Shown piece by piece: positions 54,600 through 64,000 of a stretch of DNA of 64,000 nucleotides (position 1 is its first letter; every line of letters starts with the position of its first letter). The DNA comes from Saccharina japonica (Eukaryota; Sar; Phaeophyceae; Laminariales; Laminariaceae). Both the position numbers and the translations under genes were made by a program. The stretch lies in NCBI GenBank assembly GCA_008828725.1, contig MEHQ01001899.1, positions 310,001 through 374,000 on the forward strand, written 5' to 3'. The notes below the pieces were generated by a model, which saw only the letters and a program-made list of their open reading frames with translations, had not been told where the DNA came from and made no database searches.

Positions 54600-57190
54600 C
54601 ATATTCTCTCACCTGATTTCCGGCGCTTCTAAGTCTCTCTCATCGCAAGCACCACGCAGCTCGCACGTCTCCAAACACAGCAGTAGCACAATACGCAGAA
54701 TAACAGACCCGTCACTCGCAACCTGGCATTCTCATCCAGAGATTAGTTGTGCTGATGCTTTTTTGTTGTGTATCCCGCGCCCAGAGCATTTTTTAGCAAT
54801 TGTCTCGATCATCTTACGACTGTAGAACCAGAGGGTAGTGTGCATGTATGTATGTACATGTATCTACGTAGTGGACCTCTAGAACACGCGAGCTTTCTCA
54901 ATGGCGCGTTCCTGCTCTCCGTACCACCGCGTCAACCCCCCCCCCACCCCCGCAACTTAACCGCGCCCCTCACCTCCTCGAACGCAGCAGGCCAACTCCT
55001 CTCGAGCCAGTTTCATCGCTCCCACCGTCCTTTCGGCCTGGTTGCAGTACTTTCCGGCCGCCTCGATCTCGATCCTCAGCCAGGCCGTGAATCGTACCCG
55101 CCCCCTCCCCCGCCCTCGATCTGGTGTCGCCCTCGAAAGCAATCAGAAGCACCGATTCCAGAAACTTCCTTTCCTTGAAAAATCACCCCAGCAGCTCCGC
55201 TGCCCCTTACACCGGGTTTCCCCTCCCCCCCACCCCCTACACTATTATAACGTCGCCCATTTTCTGGCCGGATTTGCTGCTCACACCTATGCTTATGGGG
55301 ATCTCAATTTCTCGAGAAAATCGTTTTTTACACCATTTCAGCGGCAGTGTCTCGCGGGCAAATTGCAACAGGAACTTCTATTGCCACGAGTCGTCCGTGC
55401 TTTCTGCGAGAGATATCTGTAACCGTTGGCAGTGCGCACGGGGCCTGGATTCGAAGCGTTTACGACGGCCCTAGATTTCGCCAATGGTCCAAAGAGTTGC
55501 CTAAAACCGGCTGGCCTTCCAAATCTCGTCAAGAATTGGGCAAGTCTTTGGATCCTAGGCGAAGTCTTGCGGCATCGTAAAACATTCGAACCCAGGCCCT
55601 GTAAGCATTGGTAACTGCTATGAAGATCTCTGGCAGAACAGGTGGGCTACTCTTGACATCATAAAGTCTTGCTCTAAGTTCTTCGCGCGATGCAGCTGCT
55701 GGAATGATGTACGCACAAAGAAACTTCAGGAACGTTGAGGTATGTACGGTTCCCGTAAGCATAGGTCTCACCCTCGATATACCTGATCCCTCACTTCTCT
55801 AACCCCCCCTCGTATCCCTCGCATTCAAAGGCACCACCCTGTTTCTCCCCTAAGAATATCAACCTGGTCCTCTACTATCCACTGCTTCCCTCCCCCCCAA
55901 CAATTGCCGTCGGGCCTCCTGCCGCTAGCCTTTGCTCGCCCACTTTGTTCGATCCCGATCGCCTTGAAATACCCTATTTTGCATCTGGCCTCTGCCCTGT
56001 CCGCGTCGGGGTATTCCATACTGTTGCGTGTTGTATATGCTGGAGTTTTTACCGATTGTAGGTTTCGTGCAAACATTCTGCTCTGCGTCTAGTCCATACA
56101 CTCTCAGTAGCAGGACTCACGTTGGCTAACCCAGCCCACTAAACCCTGCCCCCCTACTCCCCCTTACGGCTATCACACTATATTGTTATTCATTGCGCCA
56201 GCCTCTCTAGTAGCTACACTTCCTCCACGCCACCGCGTGCTCGACCAACGCCCTCCCTCCACTTGTGCCTTCTAGCTCATCAATATCGGCAAATCCGCGG
56301 CGTCCTGAAATCTTGCCATGACATTCTCCAGTGCACTGTCTGTCTAGACGGCCCGCATGTTTCTTCTAAGAACACCCCCTCCCTCCGGCCTTGGGGCTGT
56401 CGATGTGATGCCCTTGTAAACACCTTCTCGATACACCCCCTTCTCCCGAACAGCCCGTCAGCTATGCCCGCCTCCCCCGCACCAATTCGCATACCAAATG
56501 TCATACACCTCATTTTATCCGCTAGATTAGCCACCCTCGTCAGTCCGCCTCTCTAATCCATCCACAACACCCTCTTTGCGGGTCCATCTTCTATACTCTC
56601 TTCCCTGGAAAGGTTAGTGCCCTCACCCCCTCCCCTCCCGTTGACGCCAATACTTTAATCATTTGCACTTGACACACCCTGGCTTTACCTTCCCCCACAT
56701 AACGAGTTTGCAGCCCCATGGTATTTCGTACCGCTTCTTCCCTGCCTGCCCAACTCTACCCCCCCCCCCGTTATCCGCCGCATCCATTGCCGTTCACACT
56801 ATTCTTATCAAACTGAACAAGCCCTTCGCACGAAACACCTCCCGGGCTGAACCACTAACACCGCTCCGTGTAGCTCCTACGCCAACAGCACCCATCAAGA
56901 CTGCCTGTGAGGACGCTGTCCCTCTCATCGCTAGCCCTACGACTACCCTTTTCGGCAAATGTCTCACCTTCTTCCGTTCGGTGGCGAGATCGACGTAGCC
57001 TCCGTATTGAGCATGAACACCAGTGTCAACTCCTGCTGTGGAGTCCAACTTACCACCTGCGTTTTGGACGGCACCCTCTCCCGTTCTCCCAAAAACTCCG
57101 ACATATTCAATCACCGCGCCCCGGTATGACCCCGTCGCGCCTCGACTGAAAACGCGCATCATCCAACACACAAACTGTTCGACAAGCGCC
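54600..57190. other. C/T-rich block with unrecognised minus-strand open frames
   Basis: The + strand is strongly pyrimidine-rich and lacks the micro-palindromes and microsatellites seen elsewhere. Minus-strand open frames at 55529-55771, 55825-56076, 56280-56534 and 56794-57243 (149 aa, rich in Val, Gly, Arg) have no motif I can name. They could be a decayed transposon open frame with frameshifts. No catalytic motif such as YxDD was found. Confidence 0.4.
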
Positions 57191-57199
57191 AAGTCTACA

Positions 57200-57655
57200 A
57201 AACAATGTAGAGGCCTTGTGTTTGTACCACTACACGGGTGCATGGTCCATGACCGGTTGCAAGGTGTTTATGTCGCTAAAACCATGCCAATCTCCATTTC
57301 GTAGCACAGCTCCATGGCTATACCATGTCCATACCATGTCCATAGTCGACAACCCGTTTTATTATGCAAGTAGAACAGTGGTATGCAACCTATTCTGGAG
57401 CTCAATCGTTCAACAATCGGAGGCAGATTGACATTGCACCGTTCATGATTGGCATTCGATATGGATCTGCACTACGTAAAAGAGCACGCAAAGGGGAAAC
57501 ATGCAACCCGACCCTCGAAAAAGGGCAGCAGCATGATATCCGATATCCAATTAGTGGCGTTCACTCCCGCCGACTCGCTCTTCGTTGCCGTTACAACTCA
57601 CCTCTTGTTCCGTACGTGCAGAGGGTGTAGTGGGCACAGTCGGTACGCGTAATTC
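57200..57655 (+). pseudogene. Possible piggyBac-type transposase remnant
   Basis: Across two or three frames I read IVDNPFYYAS (compare the piggyBac TDNFYTS block), then NNRRQIDIA and KGKHATRPSKKGSSMISDIQ. The resemblance is limited to one short motif and its order relative to a basic stretch. Stops and frame changes make it non-functional. No TTAA-flanked ends were located. Confidence 0.3.
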
Positions 57656-57734
57656 CACGGTGTAATCGACGGCAAATAACCCTTGGCTGCGTAGAGTCAC
57701 TTATTAATAGTCACAAAGGCGACTGTGGTTATGA

Positions 57735-57815
57735 TGCACCTCGCCACACGCCAACAGCTATTAATAGCTGCTTGTCCCGCTTCACCAACAGCTATTATAG
57801 TTGCTTGTCTCGCTC
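57735..57815. repeat. Local tandem duplication with CTATTAATAG
   Basis: CCAACAGCTATTAATAGCTG, then CTTGTCCCGCT, is repeated as ACCAACAGCTATTATAGTTG and CTTGTCTCGCT about 35 bp later. TTAATA in unit 1 corresponds to TTATA in unit 2. Confidence 0.75.
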
Positions 57816-58111
57816 CATGTTGCCGCACATACTGTTGTGGTTTCGGAACAGCTGGTTTGCTTACTTCGTGTTTTTTCGACAAGCGCATGGCACATGGTTT
57901 TGGCGTTCTTCTCTGACTAATTCCAAGCGTTCTGAATATCGTCATTGGGGTAGGTTATGCGATGAACCCGGACGGTCGCCCCAGATAACCCTCTTACTTC
58001 TGCGAAACTGATTCCGCTGTAAAAAAACGCGTAGATGGTTCCCACAACCGCGCTTGAAGCTCTAAAGGGGTTAACCCATACAAATTTCAGCAAAAAACGA
58101 CGGCATTCCAA

Positions 58112-58384
58112 CTATAAGTATAGACATTGGAACTGAAGGGGTTGAATCACTGGGTAGCGTGTTAATTCCGTTTCCCGCTCTTTTGTGGCAAGGAACCAGT
58201 GTCGATTTGGTCGTGTTTCACCTTCGTTAGGACGAACGTGCTGGGATGTTGTCCTGGCTACACGATACCAGTTCTGCATCCACGCAGGCCCAAATAACAT
58301 GTCCAAACCAATCAACGGCGGTGCACGGACAAACATAAGATTATACCGCTCACACGAACCGATGACTAGGAAATGAAAGTTCAT
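58112..58384 (-). CDS. Unrecognised open frame, possible transposon remnant
   Basis: The 90-residue frame has natural-looking composition (PPLIGLDMLFGPAWMQNWY and NRHWFLATKERETELTRYP). A further minus-strand open frame (57,917-58,111) continues beyond its stop. I do not recognise it. There are no splice-site pairs or start context that would define a gene, so it may be a fragment of a mobile-element protein. Confidence 0.3.
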   Translation of the reverse strand: MNFHFLVIGSCERYNLMFVRAPPLIGLDMLFGPAWMQNWYRVARTTSQHVRPNEGETRPNRHWFLATKERETELTRYPVIQPLQFQCLYL

Positions 58385-59309
58385 AATGAGCGTGTACCTG
58401 TGCTCAAAACGATCGTACTGGTATATATCTTAGACGACAACCGACCACAAACACCTGCCGAACGTGGCCAGGCAACACTCTGCGCAACAACACTGCCGCT
58501 CGTCGAAGACAATAGCTGTAGGGTACATCGATGAAGCAGTTGCACACTAATCTCGTAGAGGGAATTGGAAGGGATTGGTCCCCATTTTCAATAAAGTCCG
58601 TTCGACGTACGTGGTTAGTGGGGTGCACAGAGAAATCAAAGTGGCAAAAGTGACAGCTGGGAATAATTCCACTACGACGGGGGGGGCATAGTAATACATA
58701 GTAATATATAGTAATATATAGCAATAGATAGTAATCAGCACCTACGATGGACCCAAAAACCATGCATCTCCCCACGCTTATACACCATAATTAATTGTGA
58801 CTACTACATTCCCCGGTACTAGTCCTCACAGATGCTGCCAAGGATAAAGTTTTTTAGTCAGGATGCCAAGAGTAGAGCTTTGCGCGTTTAGTCGCCATTG
58901 CCCCCCTTGACGCTGCCTTTCCCGGTGCACCTTTTCATCGTGCAGACTGAGCATAAGAGGTGTTGTGCTCACATTCGTTGGGTGCTTAAAGCGCCGCCCA
59001 GAATTTGCTACAATATTATATTTTCGCGGGCTCGAGGGTGTTAGTCATCGCTCACCACGTAGTATGGGCACATACGCATAATGCAACATAATGTATTCAA
59101 CAGAAAACAAAGGTTTGTGGTAAATCTCCCAACTTTCAAGATCAATAACACAAGGCATGCTTGCCCTTGCGAGGAACACACAACGGACAGATATTACAAC
59201 AGTATCCCCTTTTCAACCATTGGTATTACCATTTCATTATCTAGATATTCCAGGGCAGATATCCGGCTGATCTGTATATTCTGCACGATCTACTGTATGC
59301 CAGGTACCA

Positions 59310-59405
59310 TGTTCGCTGGGTGGGATCGGTATGATCTGTATGACACAGCTCTCGTGCGAATACTTTCCTGGTGGGATCTGTATGATACGGCTCTTGCACA
59401 ACATC
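59310..59405 (+). repeat. GGGATCTGTATGATACGGCT repeat, two units
   Basis: GGTGGGATCGGTATGATCTG and GGTGGGATCTGTATGATACG occur about 50 bp apart. A third unit is at 60,083-60,130 (GGTGGAATCTGTATGATACG, GCTCCTGCACAC). Nature unknown. Confidence 0.65.
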
Positions 59406-59840
59406 ATCTCACAATGGCAAGTACATAATCTAGATAATACTGATCTGTCCGGTGTTGTAAATGGTTTATTATTGGCCTATTGTTCTATTGTCCTATTGGG
59501 TCGGGAGCGCCCTCTGTGATAAATGAGCGACAACCTTGAAGTGCCACCGCACAAATACTCTCCGCTCTCCACGTGGGACTGAAGGGGTGGAAAGTACAGG
59601 CTGCGAGCGACGGGCACCTGCGTACAGAAACACTGTTAATAGTTTGAACAAACGAAATGTCGTTCGAGTCAAAACAATCTATATACAAAAATTGTCGCGT
59701 GGTAAAATTTTCATGTTGAACAAGATGACACGTGCTTGCTGAGGCCTTGAACCTTGAATCGCCCAGACATCGGCCAAATCACATATCTTGCTCATTACCT
59801 AGACATTTGGGGGCAGATACAGTAGTAATTACTACCAAGA

Positions 59841-59985
59841 TATATCTTCTCGCGATAAAAAGCAAGGCAAGAACCGTAGTGGGGGAGGAGGGAGAAGAGC
59901 CTACTTTGTGACCCCGGGTCTGAGTTACGACTAGGTAGCAGAGAGAAAGGAAGGGCGAAGATAATAAATGGGATGGACAAAAAAG
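59841..59985 (+). mobile_element. SINE-A copy, 5'-truncated
   Basis: CGCGATAAAAAGCAAGGCAA, GTAGTGGGGGAGGAGGGAGA, GTCTGAGTTACGACTAGGTA and AATAAATGGGATGGACAAAA. The TA of CGACTAGG (59,932-59,933) is unoccupied. Confidence 0.8.
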
Positions 59986-61312
59986 AAAAAAAAATGGTCT
60001 GTAACACTACGTACCTGGTACTATTTTGTAGCTGCCGGGTTAGATATATATCTTTGTATCTCGCGCACACTGCACATGTTCCCCGGTGGAATCTGTATGA
60101 TACGGCTCCTGCACACCGTATCATAACGGCAAATATAGGATCTATAGATGATCTACGAGTGAGTATGGGCAGATCGTGATCTGTTCCACATGTGGAATCG
60201 CCGTCTGTCCGATGTGTGGAGTTGTCCGCGAAGTGAGAGCCCGAGGTTAGGTGTCTTTGGTCTGTACCAGTAGTCTTTTGCCAAGAGGGTCGTTAACGCA
60301 CATAGATATCCTCAACGTACATCAAGACCGGCGTTACACAAAAAGACCTGGCGTTGCGGTATCTTGGAGTTCAAGTCCAACGGATCTTATTGCACAACCA
60401 TGTGTCATGCATGTCCTTTTTCTCTTTGTTCTGTCTTTTGATGAGTCTGGACATAGGACTCTCCCCTCAGCCGGGGCGCGTGGTTATTATGCGTCGACAG
60501 AGAGAGAGCAGGGAACACGTCCCTACGCTTGTTGGTGGGGCATCCATGGTAACGCAGAGAGTTACAGCGCTAGCCCTGTGCTCTGTTATATACATCAAGA
60601 TGCTGCCGAGGGTTGTTGGTTGCGGTTGTACTTGTTGCAACCTGTCACTCTCACATGACACATGAAATTCTTGACCACACGCGGTTTGTTCCGTACCCCA
60701 ACCCCACCCATCCAAGCACTCCGAGCAGCTCTTAGATCTACGTGTACCCAGTACACCTACCTGACGATGGTTGGTTTCTGGTTGCTGTGTCGCGCCTGCT
60801 TTTGGTGCCCGCTGGCGGTGTTTTGAGCCCTGGTTTTTGCAACGGAACTGCCTGGCTTTCGTCTCTGCGGGCCAGGCGCACACTTCATCTCTTCTGTCTT
60901 GTTATTACCAGTGGGGAGTCGTGTGTCGTGTGTCGTGTGCACCCCGAGTATATCTACGTACGTAGGGGTCATTTTGTCATGTGCCACGCCTAGGATCCAG
61001 GACAGCAGTGGTGGTCGTGTTCAACAGCGGTGCGTCGATGAGTGGCCGAGGATGTAGGAACAGCTGTCTGTGAATAGCGAACAGCAGCCCCCCGTCTTGG
61101 CAGGACCTGTGGCCTGTGGCGCGTTGGCTGTTGGGTGTTGACTTGTGTTGAATTCTGATTGGTTGATGCAAGATTTTGTTTTTTTGGGCGCGAAGGTTTC
61201 CAAGTGTTGTGAAGGCTTTCTCAACGCAATCAACAAATGGGAAATGGGGATGTTCGATGCACTCGATGTACTGCTTCGAGGCAGGCATCGCACCCCACGC
61301 AGCTACGGATCT

Positions 61313-61411
61313 ATGTCGGAAATGGCGAAAGCAGCTCCTGGAAAGGAAATAGATGCTACGCTGCTAGTCACTGAAAAAAATCCACGCGGAATTCCGCAGG
61401 TGGTTTTCATT
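61313..61411 (+). CDS. Prefoldin subunit 3-like, first coding exon (partial gene)
   Basis: ATG at 61313 opens 33 codons, MSEMAKAAPGKEIDATLLVT then EKNPRGIPQVVFI, ending at a donor ATT|GTGAGT in phase 0. NPRGIPxxxFI is the conserved start of prefoldin subunit 3 (VBP1/PAC10), a subunit of the hexameric co-chaperone that hands actin and tubulin to the CCT chaperonin. The frame is open upstream to 61145, but that part resembles no prefoldin and is taken as 5' UTR. The downstream coiled-coil exons were not found before the window ends. Confidence 0.6.
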
Positions 61412-64000
61412 GTGAGTCTAAAAGCAACGGCATGGAGTTGCGAGGAAAGCAGCAGTTTGGTATCAATTTTCCACCAGCAGTACAGAAATGTTCGTGTGTG
61501 TGCTGTGTGCCTGTGCTCTGGTGCGAGCGGGTGGCTAGACATTGATGTTGCAGTAGATACACCTAGGTAACTAGGTGTTGGGGAGCTTGCAACTTCGTCC
61601 GATGGATTGCTTAGGTTGCAAAATAGTAATAGTTGTGTTGGAAGTTGGAAGAGTTTCGCAATGTTCCAGGTTGCTCGCTGCGGTTGTTACCGCCGCTCAC
61701 ATCCTACCCTACTCTCGCTCTCTCTACGTATACAACAAGCACTCGGTGCTACTCGTGCTCGTACTCGTATACCAGGTATACAGCAGTACGTGTAGTACTC
61801 TCACGATTCGAAAGCGCGCGAAGCGTTCCTTTGTCCTCTGTGCTCGCTGAGCGCTCGCTGAGCGGTTCTGCTTCTCCTATCGAAGTATAGGGATTCGTTA
61901 TGTCCCTCGCGTACAAGGCAACCAGTTTATCAGATACACCTCAGCCGTACGAAGAGTATGATATCCTCTGCAATCCCCTCTCGTAATGGCACTACACTTC
62001 GTGCTGTACATACTATTAGTAGTATTAATAGTACATGCCACTCCAGGCGAGAATATAAGCACCTCTTGGTTTTCACGTAAATGTACAAACAGTCCTTATA
62101 CGTATTGCAGTCCAGATCAGTCCAGAGTGGTACCAGGTGTATCATATATACAGCATACAGCAGCAGCAGCAGCAGCAGTACCAGGTTGCGATATCACGCC
62201 TCTCGCTCAGGTGTACGTTCTGGTACCAGACACCAGACACCAAGAGCAGTACTCGTACTCGAATCGCATCGTATCGTATGATACATCCTGCTTTAACGCT
62301 GTACATGTAACTGGTCTCTCTGCTAAAAGAAGAGCTCGCGTCTCTGCGCTCTATGTACGAGTACGAATAAGCCTCTCGTAGACTTGTGCGTACAGCAGTA
62401 CCGTTGACTATTCATACGTGGGTAGTCTGATGCTGTTATAAGTCAAGTTGTAAACGGCAGACGGAGGTGACCCGCCTCCGAATGGATTGCTGCTGCTGTA
62501 ACACACTCTTATTGTTAATGGAATACACGTTCTGCCTTCGGCTGCACGAGTATGATACTCTGTACGTCGGGTCGGGTCGCGTTTGGAACAACGTTTGATT
62601 CGGTGTACAGCAGGATGTTCACCGATCTCATCTCTCACTTCGTCCGCGTCTCCTATACCGTACCTGGTACGCAGCTGCTTGGACGAGCGTTCGTTTGGTA
62701 CCGCGATCTTGGCGCCGGGGCTCTCTGGCGCTTGGTAGCGAATGGTAATGCTTGCTATCGTCGTACCAGGGTATATATATCTTCACTCTTGAGTACACCA
62801 TATATATGTGACCTCCCTTGAGTTCCACAGCTGTCAGATTTTGTTCCCCTCAAACCCCTCGTAGTTCGCGCGATGGAAGTATCCCACGCAGCTTTCAAAG
62901 ATTAAAAATATTACTTTCGACGAAATCCTCGATCTCACAGCTGTCGTTTTTTGTTTTTTTCTTCAATTATTTCAATATATCTTCACTCTTCACCGAACGC
63001 CCAGCTTCCTGTCAAGAATATTTCTCTTTTGAATACCAAGTACCAAGTATTGAATAATAAACTACCACAGGTATTCAGCTTCAGACAACTCAATAATGCT
63101 ACCTCGTACGCGTCATAGATTTAGTGGGCATTAGACGAACTCATATTGTACACCGTATTGTGTACTTGGTATGATTCGAAGAAGATATCATGCTTGGCTG
63201 GAGCGAGTCTGGACCGACCGAAAGGCTATTGGAAACACAGCGAACGAAGTCAATCGAATTTCACGAAAACTGACTGGTCTTGACTACGACTACGTACCGG
63301 TATGTACGTACGAGCATATTCACGAGTCTAGAAGTACTTACGCGTACAGAGCTGGCTGTTCCTTCCTTACTACTCGTACAGGTATTTCACAATTTGATTG
63401 CTGCGGGTTCAATACCACATCGACCCCCCCCGTAACTGCTGCAGCCCTCCCACAGCTATATACTGGCAATGATAGCATGAATACCGGAATGACAATATCT
63501 ACAGAGGTACTTGGTAGACTGTACGTAGGTTCGATCAAATAACTCCATTCAAGGCAGCAGTGTCGCGGTCAAGGCGGGTTATTTTTCGTGCTGCCCGAGG
63601 AGGAAAGCGTCACCGAGCGTTACTTGCCACCGGCATCGTTTTCGACGGACCATATGCACTAGCTAGTATGCACCATGTGCAAAGGAGGCCACAGGCTGTA
63701 CACGCTCATAGGCTTGGCTCTGTACTCCGTCGAGCCAGGCTGCGCAGCGGTTTGGGTATTGCGTTAACATATCGCAATACCCGTACAGCCAGGCTGATGG
63801 TTGTGCCAGAGCGTGGAGGCTGGGCGATGGTCCACGCACGCCTGCTGGGACCATTGGCGTTACCCTTGAGCAGCAATAATCGCCACCGTACCCACCTTAA
63901 ATCGCCACCGTTTTCATTATTAACCGGAAACGATCTGTTCTATGGTTGACGACGTCGGGCCTCTTCTGGAGCCATGAAGTGGGGGCCCAGCAGATATTTC
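61412..64000. other. Right-end region, probable intron of the prefoldin-like gene
   Basis: I see no further prefoldin exon. It holds a CAG run at 62,158-62,178, many TACTCGTA and TACCAGG motifs, a repeat H fragment at 62,908-62,962, and open frames at 63171-63542 and 63560-63949 that I cannot assign. If the gene is real, its first intron is longer than 2.5 kb. Confidence 0.45.
62908..62962 (-). repeat. Repeat H fragment
   Basis: TTTCGACGAAATCCTCGATC and TCACAGCTGTCGTTTTTTG, the inverse of the start of repeat H at 35,130. Confidence 0.7.

Larger units (their letters stand above)
28210..61312. other. 33-kb repeat-dominated region without a recognised host gene
   Basis: Apart from the elements listed separately, I could not support any host exon here. 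Stretches with nothing specific are 29,320-31,840 (low-complexity DNA with a local duplication of a GTGGTCGGGTATTTTGCTTG-like block near 30,690 and 30,745), 32,280-32,590, 45,010-46,470 and 49,950-50,670. Micro-palindromes such as TACCAGGTA and CTATTAATAG occur throughout except in 54.6-57.2 kb. Confidence 0.6.

Noticed and set aside
53830..54612. 260-residue Pro-rich minus-strand open frame
   Set aside because: It is antisense to the LINE fragment and to a purine-rich tract that removes stops.

Overview
The window looks like nuclear DNA of a multicellular stramenopile, most likely a brown alga. Three things point there: small exons with canonical GT-AG junctions separated by long repeat-filled introns; a gene with five EsV-1-7 zinc-finger-like repeats, a family expanded in brown algae; and a gene for the flagellar protein CFAP251. 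No bacterial-style operons, rRNA or intact tRNA genes were seen. Only about 2 kb of the 64 kb can be assigned to host coding exons.

Layout. (1) 1-7,546, + strand: the 3' part of a CFAP251 (WDR66)-like gene. Five exons with matching phases run from position 255 to a stop at 7,544-7,546. Its introns hold a 99-bp MITE, a minisatellite, C-tract repeats, a deleted Tc1/mariner-type element (5,438-6,471) and a hAT-like end. (2) 7,547-20,544: gene-poor, with dispersed repeats, minisatellites and ATCGG-rich hAT-like segments. (3) 20,545-28,209, + strand: a complete six-exon model for an EsV-1-7 repeat protein of 451 residues. (4) 28,210-61,312: 33 kb with no recognised host gene. It is filled with tRNA-derived SINEs, a retroposon family ending in (CA)n, families ending in (ATA)n, a tRNA-like array (about 39.0-39.8 kb), broken Ty3/gypsy and LINE fragments, a hAT-type element with a perfect 8-bp target duplication (49,239-49,933) and many microsatellites. 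(5) 61,313-61,411, + strand: a probable first coding exon of prefoldin subunit 3. Its remaining exons were not found in the last 2.6 kb.

The most unusual signal is a set of short insertions (about 4-30 bp) bounded by TA dinucleotides and drawn from a small vocabulary (TATTAATA, TACTCGTA, TACCAGGTA, TACGTA, TACTGTA). They become visible when copies of the same repeat are compared. At one TA inside a SINE family, three of the copies carry three different insertions while others are empty. They resemble excision footprints of TA-targeting transposons, but they are so frequent and so stereotyped that they deserve genome-wide analysis. Coordinates and family labels (SINE-A, RB, C, D, E, F, G, H, J, K) are mine, from reading by eye; no database search was done.
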